This document shows positions 33,349-43,748 of a stretch of DNA of 64,000 nt, piece after piece. The notes beneath the pieces are model-generated. The model did not search any database, had not been told where the DNA came from, and worked only from the letters and a program-made list of their open reading frames with translations. The stretch comes from Trichosporon coremiiforme. Taxonomy: Eukaryota; Basidiomycota; Tremellomycetes; Trichosporonales; Trichosporonaceae. A program made the position numbers and the translations under genes. Position 1 is the stretch's first letter, and every line of letters begins with the position of its first letter. The stretch lies in assembly GCA_039545355.1 (NCBI GenBank), contig BCJJ01000013.1, positions 248,001-312,000 on the forward strand, written 5' to 3'.

Positions 33349-35360
33349 GCGCAGGCGATGAAGGGGTTAGGGGCGCGGGCGGTGAAGGACGTTAGGGATT
33401 GGGGGAAGTAGGGCGAAGGATGGCCGCTCACAAGCAGGAGCAGGCTTTAGCATTCTTATCTCATCACAGCATGAGCTCATCCGCCCGGCCGCTTTCCAAC
33501 AAGCGCAGGCGCGGAGGTGTCTCCAACAGGCATTCATTAAGTCATTAGGCATTGGCATACATCTTGGGTCGTCTCCCAACAGACACTCTGCCCAGCACTA
33601 AGCAGCTGGCACAGCGCGTCTTCCAACAGACATTGTTGTAACACGAACTTTCAATCATCTTATTCTTATAGTCAATTAGTAAACCAAAAAGTATAGCATG
33701 CATGTGTGCAAGGGTGTTGGGTGCTCTGCGGGTCGAAACGCCGCAGCCTGCGCTAAGTCGCCGAGAGTTGTGCCAGTAATGGCCGGGGGGGGCCGAGATG
33801 CGAGGAGCTCAGGGCCGAAGGTTGCCGTATCTCTCCGAATGTCTCCGAGTTGCCGAGCGCGGACACTGGCCCCAGTCTGGCAGCCTTCATGTCACACAGT
33901 GGTTCCTCGTTCACGAGCATGCACGACGAACCCACGAGCATACCTGCACACACATATATTTTATGCCATTGCCACATTCACGCCAGCGCGCAAGATCTTA
34001 GGGGATGGGAGCCCCAGAAACCATACTCCAGCGCACCCACTGCCCCACGCCACCGGGCATCGAGAAGAGCAACGAAGACCGGGAGCTGGCACAGTGATAC
34101 AAATCGCGATCGCTCATCATGTAAGGTACAGGGGGTTTTATGAAGTATTATGTGTGTTCGAAGCCATCCAATGTCATGGTGGTGAGCTGCTCCATACCCG
34201 AGCAGGATGGCCACCATCGCGATGGCTCGGTTCTGGCGCAGTGGCAAACGGCAGGTGCGGTTACCCGGTTGGTTGATTGGATTGGAAGGTGTGAGCGCCT
34301 AGCGCGCGAGCGGGCGCATTCGCACTGAGCAGCGTACACCCGCGCTGCAACCTGTATGAGACAGGACGATGCGCGCCGCTTCAGCGCGCGCTAAGAGAGG
34401 CGAGCAGTGAGCACCACAGCTGCACCCCTACCCGTTGCAAAAGCCGTTGCTCGAAAACCTACTCCGAGTGTTCAGAACGTTATCCCAGCTGAGCGACTCG
34501 CATCTCGCAGCACGAACACCACCAGCTCGCCGACGCCACAGTGATCGCTGACCCGGCGCCCTCCCGTAGTTGTAGCGCGCAGCACCAGCAGCGACAGACA
34601 ACGGACACAGCCTGCAGATCTCTGATCATTCCGCCGCTTGGACGTTATCCTCGGACACGGTCCCCTCACGTACTGCGGCACGCTGACCTCGCGCCCCTTG
34701 GACTCGCCCCGCCCACACACCTGCCCCTCTGCTCCTGCCGCCCGTTGTTAGTCGGCTTGTGTCCGGGCCGAGTCTCTGGACTCCAAGTGCGTGCTGCGGC
34801 CAGAAGCCTAAGCATGCCAGCCACATCTCATCACCGCCCTCATGCCCTCGCGGCGGGTGTTGTGCTCTGGTTTGGTAGGCTAACTTTCTAGATCCAGAAC
34901 CAGGGGCTTCTGCGTGATCAGCCGGCTTGGCCGCCTAGCCTCTGATCACTGACGACACAGGGTCACGGCCAGACGAAGCAGCAGCGGCGCTAGCGGCCCG
35001 TAGACAGGCGTCCAGGACGGTAGGGATGGCATGGACGATCCGGATGGCTTGGACGTGGCCCAGCTCATCCGGTTCTGTTGCGCTGACAGGAACCCGCCTC
35101 CCTCCTCTCCGGACCGTTAGCGCCTCCTGGGATTAGTGTACTTGCGCCCTCGAGCCCGGGCTTAGTGTGCTTGCGCCGTGGGTCCTTTGATCTCGGATTT
35201 AATGCTCCTTTGCGATAGTCCGTGTAGATGTCTCATCGCCTGTGGGTGCGAAGGGCGGGCCTAGGCCAGGTGAGCCATATGGTCTCTCCTGCGGCCTCGA
35301 GGCTGCTGGGCTGCTGCAGTCGTGGCCGTTGGACACTGCGGATGGGCACCAGATTCACAG
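33349..35360. other. Intergenic, about 2 kb
   Basis: No supported gene. A degenerate motif TCTYCCAACAGRCAYT recurs at about 33518, 33571 and 33617 with a weaker copy at 33487. Open frames are short and compositionally random. No RNA gene is recognised. Confidence 0.4.
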
Positions 35361-35368
35361 ATATATAA
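35361..35368 (+). promoter_or_regulatory. TATA box of the small membrane-protein gene
   Basis: ATATATAA lies about 126 bp before the ATG at 35487 and about 71 bp before an out-of-frame ATG at 35432. A C/T-rich leader follows. The short 35432 reading frame could act as an upstream ORF. Confidence 0.45.
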
Positions 35369-35486
35369 CATCCACAGTCGAGCACAACCTTCTTCCTCAT
35401 CACCCTCACCTCCCTCCTCACCACCAAAAAAACATGTCCCAACCTATTGAACGTCGCCGACTTCCGCTGGGCACCGCCCAGCCGTC

Positions 35487-35917
35487 ATGTCCGTCTCCCC
35501 TGGCGCTCGGCCGCCTCCCGCCGCCGCCGCCGCCGCCCAAAATGAACAGGCGATCGTAAATCGTCGTCCTCAAAGAGTGATTGAGGGTCATAGGCGCAGA
35601 CGACGTGAGTGAAGTCTATGACCATACGCTCTTCTCTCGTTCAAGCTAACGGTGCAGGGATCATAGTGAGAGCGGGAGTTGCATTTGCCCTTTGTGCAGC
35701 GGCATGGGTTTTCACCGCTAAGGGGTGAGCCATTCGTCAATTCGTCCAACTAACTCGTAGGAAACCCCCTTCGCATATGAACTTCGAGATAGCCCACATT
35801 TTCCTTCTGCTTGGGAAACTGGTTGTTACAGGTAGGGAAACAGCCGACATATTGATAGAGCTCGCATATATTGCGAACTGTATCGCGGTGCTACTTGTAA
35901 ACGAGTACGTGAGATAG
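35487..35917 (+). CDS. Small putative membrane protein, three exons
   Basis: Not recognised. Exons 35487-35604, 35658-35724 and 35761-35917 give 113 residues. The introns (53 nt GTGAGT...GCTAACGGTGCAG and 36 nt GTGAGC...CTAACTCGTAG) have textbook donors, branch sites and acceptors. The N-terminus carries an Ala run (from a CCG repeat), then five arginines (about 36-40), then a hydrophobic helix at 41-60 (IIVRAGVAFALCAAAWVFTA). A second helix (NFEIAHIFLLLGKLVVTG) and a third (ILIELAYIANCIAVLLVNEY) follow, and the protein ends VR. Arg-rich before the first helix suggests the N-terminus faces the cytosol or matrix. An ATG at 35432 starts a different short frame. Confidence 0.6.
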
Positions 35918-35988
35918 AGAAAGGCACGTACAGGGGGGTTTACTATGTATTCGAACAATAGAGAGTGTGGCGTTGTGGCGCTCGAGAC

Positions 35989-36006
35989 ATGCTTCTCGAG
36001 AAGCAT
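35989..36006. repeat. Perfect 18-bp palindrome
   Basis: ATGCTTCTCGAGAAGCAT reads identically on both strands. It lies just upstream of the transposase-like frame and could be part of a transposon end or a protein-binding site. Confidence 0.5.
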
Positions 36007-36082
36007 CTTCCAACTCCATTTGCCGCCGTATGCATCACTCTTAAGCAAATTCGACTGCATATTCGAACTCTATACCCCCAAA

Positions 36083-36595
36083 ATGCCCAAGGTACTCGAG
36101 TTTACACCTGCAGAGCGCCCTGGAATGACTGAGTTTGCCAAGCACATGTCATTGAGGGCTGTGGCTGATGAGTGCCAGTGTGCTCCTTCTACAGTCTCTT
36201 ACCAACTCATGAAGTTCACCAAACCGACAGCCATGGACCTCAACTCATCTGTGGACGATGCTTTGCTCAACAAGCAGCGATCTGGACGCCCACCGACCTA
36301 CAGCAGGCGCGAGGGGCGAGCGGTTGTCAAGACAATCCAACAGCACCACAAGCTCAAGCCCAAGGAGCTTGCTCCAATCGTTGAGGCCAGTGGCGATGCT
36401 GGGATCAGCCGAACAAGTGGCGTGAAGCTTGCCTCGTTGGGGCCGGACGTCAGTTGCCCACTTGGTTTGACGACTCGTATGTTATCATTGGCCTGGTGGT
36501 CAGCTGCGATCGGGGGGGGCAGTTTGCAGTCCCTTGCAGCTGACAAGGTTGACGACATTAGCACAAGCTCGATCCCTCTTTGGTCTCTGTTTTGA
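36083..36595 (+). pseudogene. Tc1/mariner-like transposase remnant (HTH region only)
   Basis: The N-terminal DNA-binding part of a Tc1-family transposase is visible: MPKVLEFTPAERPGMTEF, then SLRAVADECQCAPSTVSYQL (first helix-turn-helix), RSGRPPTYSRREGRAVVKTI (GRPR-like linker) and HHKLKPKELAPIVEASG-ISRTSGVK (second helix-turn-helix). The catalytic DDE/D domain, about 200 residues, is missing; after about 36470 the sequence loses similarity and ends at a stop at 36595. No terminal inverted repeats were identified, so this is a truncated, presumably inactive copy. The frame also opens upstream from 35945, but 36083 is the natural start. Confidence 0.6.
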
Positions 36596-36650
36596 AGAAG
36601 TACGTGGCGAGAGAGAAGGAAAAGGAGGCGAAGGAGAAGAGATAAATGGA

Positions 36651-36857
36651 GGACAGTGCAACGCCCGCAAAGCGCATGCCGCGGGCTCCGGTGAGGAGTA
36701 CCGCGACACCCACTTTGACCATCCTGGCTTCCTTTTCGAGAGCATCAGGCACGGTTTCCGCGTTCCCGGCGACAGGTTCGACCTCGAGAAGACCATCGCG
36801 CTCGAGGTGTGGAACTGGTTTGGTGAGAAGCCCGTGGAGCGCGTCATCGAGATCTAG
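36651..36857 (+). pseudogene. Orphan coding-like fragment
   Basis: A frame without its own ATG reads GEEYRDTHFDHPGFLFES, then IRHGFRVPGDRFDLEKTI and ALEVWNWFGEKPVERVIEI, followed by TAG. It has the composition of a folded protein and unlike its flanks is not low-complexity. I do not recognise the family. It may be a 3' exon of a lost gene or cargo of the neighbouring transposon remnant. Confidence 0.35.
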
Positions 36858-38244
36858 GTGGCCACCTTGGACGTCAGGGAAGGGCGACCCCCGTCAGTGA
36901 AGTTCATGTGGTTTATACTGAAACAGATGCAGTTCATGCCCTGTGCTGAAGGTCTGCTGGTAACACAAGCAATGTTACCTTTATTTCTGGTCTCTATTTC
37001 GAGACGAACGGACACCGGCAGATACGCAGCGACGGTGTGAAACTCAAACCTGACAGCCGACCCCTATGGACTGGGGGTCGGTGTTGGATCGGCCACACAG
37101 ACGGATGTCGCCAGTAACCGCCCGTAGTAATATTAAGGTTGTCGTCCACTGACCTCATCTCCTCTAGGCGCTGACGACCCCATATCAACCTAGACTTCAC
37201 AGGCCCTCGTTTCTCACAAAAGCTGCAGTATGATGTGCCCTACGCTGTCGACCGAGAATCGGTGTCACCGCCGCCGTCAAGGCAATCTTCACAAAGTCAA
37301 CGATCTGAATAGGGGGTCTTTCACGGACGTTTCTGGTGCCAGGATGTGATACACCTTGACTTCGGCCGTGTAGCAGACCCTCGCAGTGACACCGAAGGGT
37401 ATGCGGTGTGAAGATACCCGAAAGGTCTCGACAGGTACCTCCACTCACGCGTCTCTTGGACACACACGCACACACACACCAACACGCCGTGCACTCCTCC
37501 TCATCCACGCGACTCCGGGCTCTCGCCCCCCTCGCCTTCGACAGTCACCCCGTGAGCTCCGGCGTTCGATCCTCCTGTCCACAGGGCTCCGAAGCCCGCA
37601 GGACACTAAAGGCGCCGGGAGTGCGTCTCGTCAAACCTTGGGGAAGCCATCAGACCCAGGCAACCTCGTACAGTGGTCTGACACCACTTCACACTCCCTC
37701 CTCTCCCCATCCCCAGACTATCTCTATTCCGTCACACACGCGCCAAGTCCATTCCCCCACCCTGATATACAACAGCACGTTAATGCAGTCGTCTCCAAGC
37801 CTCGAAGTCGGTTGGCCGCCGCCCCTGCAAAATGGGCACAGTAACGGGCTCTGCCGAATGATGGCGCTGGTTCGCCACCCCCGGGCCGGGGACAGTAAGC
37901 GGGAGATGCTTTTTGCATGCGCCGCGCACTGACACGGGGTTTCATGCATGACTCACAACATTCAGAGAATGCGCATGCATGCGTCGGCCGAAACGCCAAT
38001 GGATAGGCTCAAGGCATGCCTCGGGCATGTGATGCTGTTGTGAAGAGGCTACGACTTACCCATGAGCAAGACCGCAGTCATCTCCTCGGGCACGTGTTGG
38101 ACGATGGTCTTGGCGCTCGTCTCATGTCACTCGTTGTTCAAGCTGATGCTATCGTTAGGATGTTGGTCAGCGTTGCGCAGCAAAGTTGATATTGTACTTA
38201 AGACAGCGTCAAGGCTGCATGTTCCGTCGACCCACGACATCACC
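36858..38244. other. Intergenic, 1.4 kb
   Basis: No supported gene. A CA-rich run occurs near 37459-37485. The last 100 bp are probably the leader of the secreted-protein gene. Confidence 0.4.
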
Positions 38245-39072
38245 ATGCGCCTCCTCCTCACCCTCCTCCCGCTCCTCAACACCATCGTCGCGGCTCCCGG
38301 CGAGCCCTGTGTCTCCGACTCTGGCGAGCCTGGTAAGTCTCCTTCATCAGCTCCAGAGCTCCTCCCAACTCGGCTGACGACAGGCGTATGCCAGACCCCT
38401 GCCCAATGCACTAGCGGCACCACGTCCAACACCTGTCCCGACGACGGCCTCGTCTGCTGCTCCTCAACGTGCTCCAGCGACACCTTCAACGGCACCTGCC
38501 GCTGGACCAGTGACTGCGGCGGCTCGACCGCGGACAACGTCTGTCCCGGCGGGAGCCAGTTCAAGTGCTGCGACTCGGATCCCGCCTATGGGCCGTACGA
38601 CGCCCCGACCATTCCCGAGGTCGGCAGCTGCAAGGCGCAAACCGTCGCAGGGGCGAAAAAGGTCGTCGACGCCTTCCCTAGCCGTATCTGGAGCGCTGGG
38701 TGTTATCGCGAGGGAGAGTGCAGGGACGGTTCGGAGCATCCTTGCGGCCGCGCTATCGACCTGATGTGCTCGGACCAGACTGGTGTAAGTATGTCTCCCA
38801 TCGCTCGCGCTCACTGGCACCCAGCTCGGCAGCACAGGCTGCACCGATATCGCCGAGTGGGTCATGCACCACGCGTCCGAGATGAACGTCTACTACGTGA
38901 TCTGGGGGCAGCGGATCTGGAACGGCGGTCGCGACGAGGTCGGGCCCTGGTCCGGCTGGCGCACCATGGAGGACAGGAAGAGCATTACGCAGAATCACTG
39001 GTGAGCTGTGCACCAAGTCAACAGAGAACTGACGGCAGGGACCACGTCCACGTCAGCTTCAACGAGGTGTAG
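38245..39072 (+). CDS. Secreted Cys-rich protein with ARB-07466-like C-terminal domain
   Basis: Predicted extracellular or cell-wall protein. Exons 38245-38332, 38384-38784, 38825-39000 and 39039-39072 give 232 residues. Residues 1-17 (MRLLLTLLPLLNTIVAA) are a signal peptide. Residues about 22-105 hold twelve or more cysteines in spaced pairs (CQTPAQC, CPDDGLVCC, CPGGSQFKCC). The C-terminal domain (about 115-232) has HPCGRAIDLM, WVMHHASEMNVYYVIWGQRIW, SITQNHWDHVHVSF: the Asp and His positions are those expected of the D-Ala-D-Ala carboxypeptidase/hedgehog-type metal fold used by fungal ARB-07466-like proteins. The enzymatic activity of fungal members is not established to my knowledge. Confidence 0.85.
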   Translation: MRLLLTLLPLLNTIVAAPGEPCVSDSGEPGKSPSSAPELLPTRLTTGVCQTPAQCTSGTTSNTCPDDGLVCCSSTCSSDTFNGTCRWTSDCGGSTADNVCPGGSQFKCCDSDPAYGPYDAPTIPEVGSCKAQTVAGAKKVVDAFPSRIWSAGCYREGECRDGSEHPCGRAIDLMCSDQTGVSMSPIARAHWHPARQHRLHRYRRVGHAPRVRDERLLRDLGAADLERRSRRGRALVRLAHHGGQEEHYAESLVSCAPSQQRTDGRDHVHVSFNEV

Positions 39073-40591
39073 AGCGTCAGAGCGGACACCGAGATTCCGC
39101 CTTACTTGGTCGTCTGAGCTGTCCGCGGCCAACGTTATTAGCCCCGGCTCTCCATACAGAACTGTTGATGTGGATAGAACGAAGCTAGCTGGTCTGGCTC
39201 AGATCGCAGTCATCAACCCCAGTCATGTACATTGCTAGCCGCTTCAAGAGCACCTCGCGTCTTCGCAACGTCCGCGTCCGTCAGGTCAGTGACACGAAAA
39301 GTGCCTTCAACCCAGCTGAACCACCGCGAGACGCAGATGGAGGATGAAGTTTAGTCAGGACTTGGTGTAAGCAGTCGCTGCATCATGGTTCGTACGAGCC
39401 GCGTCGTCGCCGTCGCGTCGCGGCCATGCCGCAGCCGTATCCGCATTTCCGCACAATCACGCCCGCCGCGTTAGCTGTGTACAGCACATGATCGTGAGCC
39501 GCGGTCCGCTTCGAACACTTGATGTCCATTCGTGCCATTCGGTGATCGTGAGCAGTGCGCCAACACGTGACAACCGTGGGTCTGCATTCTTTCATCGTCC
39601 TAGACCGTCCTAGTCCATCCCGTGGAGCGGCAGAAGGGTGTCCGCCCCCGTTCTCGACTGGACGACAGAAGCTCCATTCGTATCTGTATGGTCAGTGACA
39701 GGCACGCTGGTGTACGGTGCGACTCGTATCCAGGAGGTGAGCGATGCGTTGGTCAGAGAGCGGGCTCCGAGGTCCTCTTGAACATTTGGGACCAGGCACT
39801 TGCCCGCAATGCTGGTATGCGCCTCCGCTGGCGCTCCCCCAACTGCCCCCACCATCGTCAGTGGCGTGAACCTTGGTGGTGATTGGGGAGAACAAGACAA
39901 ACGAGGAATTGGAATGAGATCCCCTGCAGATCGACCTCGTCGCCTCCGTGTCTCACTGGTCTCACCCCGGGGCCGCACCGGGGCCGCGACGCGCTGTTGC
40001 TGATCTTCTCGCTGTCTCGCCGGGGACCCGTGTCGCTATGTCGCTAATGTCGCTGTTTCTCCGTACTCCAATAATAGTTCCAACCGAGAGGACACAGGCT
40101 TCACGCGCTTCCTTTTGCGGCTGTCGGCTGCACGGACACTGCACCACGGACACTGCAGCGCCTGCCAGAAGGACCCTACGCGCGCAACCGAGAGCTATTC
40201 TCGCATACCGCTTCGCAGGATCGCAGTATCGCAGGATGGCAGGATTGCAGGGTGTATTCGCGGCGTACTTCCAACCAGGGTTTTTGGTCGCCGGTGCAGA
40301 GTCGGTTGCGGCGTTCTCCCCGAACAGCGTCCTCGCTCGCTTGCATCTCCTGGAATGTCGATTCCGAGGACCGAGGCTGAGGATCGCCCCACGGAATGAA
40401 TCGTGATCAGCGCTGCATTCATCTGTCAGTGTCCGTTGCTTCCAGCGTTGGATCCCCCGCGTAGACACACGTAATACATTTCCCGCTACGATGAGGCGTC
40501 AAGAGAAATTGCGACGGCGGAGCCGTACTGATAGTTTACGAAGAAATGCTATTAGGTTTAAAGAACGAGCTGTACAAGTATATGGTAACGC
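39073..40591. other. Intergenic, 1.5 kb
   Basis: No supported gene. A minus-strand frame at 39610-39978 (with ATG inside, MVGAVGGAPAEAHTSIAG) reads somewhat protein-like but has no domain or leader. Short GCAGGAT direct repeats occur at about 40216-40250. Confidence 0.35.
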
Positions 40592-42280
40592 TTAGACGGG
40601 ACCAGCGCCGCCCACGGGGGCCTGGTTGGCGACGGGGTAGCTGTCGGGGGTGTGGTCGAGCTTCTCGCCGTCGACCTTGTGGTCGATCGCGTCGGTGCCG
40701 TGGGCGGCAAAGGTGGTGGACGGCTTCCAGCCCTTGGAGCGCCAGGGAACGCGGACCTCCTCCATCATCTGGTCGACCTGCTCGAGCGTGAGGCCCTTGG
40801 TCTCCCAGACCATGAAGTAGGCATACGCGATACAGGTGGCACAGAGCGATCCCCAGATGAAGAACACCTTGGAGCCAAGGTTGCCCTTGTCACGGTCGAC
40901 CATGTAGGGGGTGATGACGGCAATGATACAGTTCCAGAGCCAGTTGGACGCGGTCGAGAGCGCGACACCACGAGCACGGATGGGGATCGGGAAGATCTCA
41001 CCGATGACGACCCAGGCGCCGGGACCCCAGGTGGTGGCGAAGAAGGCAATGTAGACACAGATGAACGCAATCTGGGCCGAGGCGATGGGCTTGTCCTCGG
41101 GGCGGGCAACGTTGGTGATCGGGTCAACAACAGCAGGCTTGGCGACACCCATGATGGCGACGATGAACTCGCACACGGTCATGCCAACGGCACCCCAGAT
41201 GAGGAGAGCACGACGACCGTAGCGCTCAATGGTGTAGAACGAGATGGGGGTCGTGCACACGTTGACGAGGGTGGTGATGAGCGAGATCAGGAAGGGGTTC
41301 GAGATCGTGCCGAGGTTCGTGAAGAACTCGGTGCCGTAGTAGAAGATGAAGTTGATACCGGTCCACTGCTGCATCATCTGGATCGAGGTGCCGAGAATGG
41401 TGAGACGCAGGTTCGAGTTGGAGCGACCAAGACCACCCTTGAAGCAGTAGAGCCAGCCAGCCCAGTACGAGTTGGTAGGCATGAGGCTGCGCTCGTACTC
41501 GTAGTTGGCAACGATCTCGGCGAGCTCCTCACGGATGTAGTCGGACTCGATGGGCTGGCCACGAATGCGGCCGAGAGCCTTGGCGGCGTCGTCGGGACGG
41601 CCGCGCTTGACGTACCAACGGGGCGACTCGGGGAGCAGGGCGATACCACTGCCGAGGATGAGGGCCCAGAGGAACTGGATGGCGATGGGGATGCGGTACG
41701 AGCCAGTGTCGTTGCGGTCCTTGGTGCCGTAGTCGACGCACGAGGCGAGGAGGAGACCAATGGTGATGCAGAACTGGTAGCCAGAGACGAGGGCACCACG
41801 GACCTTGCGGGGGGCGATCTCGGACATGTACAGAATGATGATGGCCGAGACGAAACCGACACCTACACCAGCAATGGCACGACCGGCGACGAGGAGCTGC
41901 CATCCGGTCGAAGCGGTCTGGAGAATGATACCGACAATGAAGACACCGCAACCGGCGATAATGGTGATACGACGACCAAAGTAGTCGGCGAGGTCACCAG
42001 CGACGAGCGCACCGAAGAAAGTACCAGCAGAGAGAATAGACGTGATCAGCGACCGAACCCAGGAGGGGAGGTCCTTGTCCTTGTCGGGAGCGTTGGGGTC
42101 AGTCGGGTAGGGTCCGGACGACTTGGGGCGGAAGTGCTCCTTGACATAGTCCATGGCGAGGACGCCGGAAATGTAACCAGAGTCGAAACCGAAGAAGATA
42201 CCACCAAAGGCGGCGAAGGCACAGGCCATGTAGGCCTTCCAGGTAACGGGCGCCTCGACGCGCTCGATGCCGTTGGTCAT
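40592..42280 (-). CDS. MFS sugar transporter
   Basis: Proton-coupled or facilitative hexose-type transporter of the sugar porter family in the plasma membrane. One exon, 562 residues, twelve predicted helices. Sugar-porter signatures are visible: FGGIFFGFDSGYISGVLAMD in helix 1, DYFGRRITIIAGC (D-x-x-GRR), GVGVGFVSAIIILYMSEIAP (PESP region), LLPESPRWYVKRGR, QQWTGINFIFYYGTEFF (helix 7), and VIGEIFPIPIRARGVALS. The C-terminus keeps FFIWGSLCATCIAYAYFMVWETKGLTLEQVD. The ATG at 42280 is the first in frame; the codon at 42292 is GTG. A 135-nt intron probably lies in the 5' leader (42324-42458, minus strand). Confidence 0.93.
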   Translation of the reverse strand: MTNGIERVEAPVTWKAYMACAFAAFGGIFFGFDSGYISGVLAMDYVKEHFRPKSSGPYPTDPNAPDKDKDLPSWVRSLITSILSAGTFFGALVAGDLADYFGRRITIIAGCGVFIVGIILQTASTGWQLLVAGRAIAGVGVGFVSAIIILYMSEIAPRKVRGALVSGYQFCITIGLLLASCVDYGTKDRNDTGSYRIPIAIQFLWALILGSGIALLPESPRWYVKRGRPDDAAKALGRIRGQPIESDYIREELAEIVANYEYERSLMPTNSYWAGWLYCFKGGLGRSNSNLRLTILGTSIQMMQQWTGINFIFYYGTEFFTNLGTISNPFLISLITTLVNVCTTPISFYTIERYGRRALLIWGAVGMTVCEFIVAIMGVAKPAVVDPITNVARPEDKPIASAQIAFICVYIAFFATTWGPGAWVVIGEIFPIPIRARGVALSTASNWLWNCIIAVITPYMVDRDKGNLGSKVFFIWGSLCATCIAYAYFMVWETKGLTLEQVDQMMEEVRVPWRSKGWKPSTTFAAHGTDAIDHKVDGEKLDHTPDSYPVANQAPVGGAGPV

Positions 42281-42323
42281 GCTGGGCGACACTGGCGACT
42301 TGGGCCGTTCGTAGGTCTGTCCG

Positions 42324-42458
42324 CTGGGAAAGAAAAGAGCTGGGCAGTCAGTAAACAGTCACCACCTCCATCACACGACCGCGCGCCACCAGAGCGCAGC
42401 ACGAATGTGGGTCGCGCGCGCATCCAGCAATGAACGACCGCGGCGAACTCGTACTCAC
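42324..42458 (-). other. Probable 5'-leader intron of the sugar transporter
   Basis: On the minus strand a GTGAGTACG donor at 42458 and a TTTCTTTCCCAG acceptor ending at 42324 bracket 135 nt just before the start codon. The upstream exon does not add an in-frame ATG, so the intron would be untranslated. Confidence 0.45.
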
Positions 42459-42565
42459 AGTACACTCGGTGTAAGAAGTGATCAAAGGCGTTCAGCCCTC
42501 TGTCTTGAAAGGTAAACAGAGATGTGAGGCTCGAGAAACCGCGGGGCAGTTCTGCTCTGGTTCTG

Positions 42566-42573
42566 TATTTATA
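42566..42573 (-). promoter_or_regulatory. TATA box of the sugar transporter
   Basis: TATAAATA on the minus strand, about 290 bp before the ATG and about 110 bp before the donor of the leader intron, a plausible spacing for a promoter. Confidence 0.45.
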
Positions 42574-42912
42574 ACAAACCTGCTAGCCAGTGTGAGAGTC
42601 GAGGGGAAGGGCGAGCGCGCGCGCGCGGCAGGTGACCCCGACCCGAGGGAGCGAGGGGACGAGGGGGGACCAAGGGGACCATGGGGCCAACAGGGCCAAC
42701 CGGGTCAAACAGACTCGCTAGCGGCGAGCGGCCAACGACCTGGTTCGCGATCTGGCCAGCCCTCAATCATCCCAACAGCCAGGCAGTAGGCTGATGGCCG
42801 CCTGATGGGTGAGCTGCTGCCTTGCATGCCTTGCCTTTGCCGCTTGGGGGGTCCTGAGCCTTGAGTCGTCCGGCAACGGTCAATTCTAGGCACATGGACA
42901 GAAGCGGTAACG

Positions 42913-43748
42913 ATGTATGAGCAAGCGCGAGAGCACGAGACCTGCAGGCGGCCACAGATCGGACGGAGCAGTGGGCTTGGGGAGTTTCTTGCTCTCGTCT
43001 CGCGCGATGCGTCGCGGCACGGAAAGCTGCTGGCGCGCTTCCCCAGGCGGGTGCGCGCGGCACGGGTGCGTGAGGTTGAGATTTGGTTTTTGGAACTAGC
43101 TCAGCGCGTTGAGGCTAACGAGATGGGCCCAGCGGGGCTCGCGCTAAGTGCTTGGTTCAGGCGCCGGACCCGTGACGGCAAAGACGGTAAAGTTCTGGGC
43201 TTGCTTATGAAAGTCGCCGTCGCGTCCCTGGGTGTTTTTCCTGAGGAGCGCCTTGGGCCCCGAGCCGCAAGGCCTCGGCGGCGGCACCAGCCAACATGTG
43301 CTACCATGTGGATCGCCACCTGCCGTGCAGGTCAGGTGCGCCTTGCAGGCACCGCTGACCTTCATCTCAGCCGACTGCCAGGTGCAGCCCCCCTGGCATC
43401 TCCCTGACGCGAACCCCTGCCCCTGGTACCCTTGCCCTGCAGCACCTCGACCCGTTTGGGCTCTCCACCCCCACCGCACATCGCGGGCAACCCGCACAGA
43501 ACGACCGGTCCCCCTCGTCCATTCGTCCCCCCCCCTCCGGGCTCTCCGGATCTGTCCCGCCCAGAGCTTGGGCCATCCAATCGGACCAAGCGACGGACGG
43601 TACTCAGGTCCGCACTTCTGATGTGAGTGGGTGCGCCGCCACAGCGCCCTCCGGAGATTGAGGTGACTGACTTATTCGCTTGCAGATGTTTGCTGATCCC
43701 ACGGAATGCCTTGTGAGATCCGTGACGTCAGGCTCAAGCGAGCGCTGA
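42913..43748 (+). CDS. Tentative spliced hypothetical protein
   Basis: Not recognised. Exon 1 (42913-43335, 141 codons) ends at a GTGCGC donor; a 35-nt intron with GCTGACC branch and CTCAG acceptor joins exon 2 (43371-43622, 84 codons) in phase 0. A second intron (43623-43685, GTGAGT...GACTGACTTATTCGCTTGCAG) joins exon 3 (43686-43748) in phase 0, total 245 residues. Exon 1 is Arg/Leu-rich; exon 2 is Pro/Ser-rich and disordered. Consistent phase and good splice sites argue for a gene; random-looking composition and lack of any domain argue against it. Confidence 0.3.

Noticed and set aside
39610..39978. Minus-strand frame MVGAVGGAPAEAHTSIAG and on
   Set aside because: No leader, no domain, no splice partners; too weak to call.
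40652..42433. 593-codon plus-strand frame antisense to the sugar transporter
   Set aside because: Antisense shadow: Asp/Glu/Gly-rich composition from the complementary codon pattern; the minus strand encodes a clear transporter.
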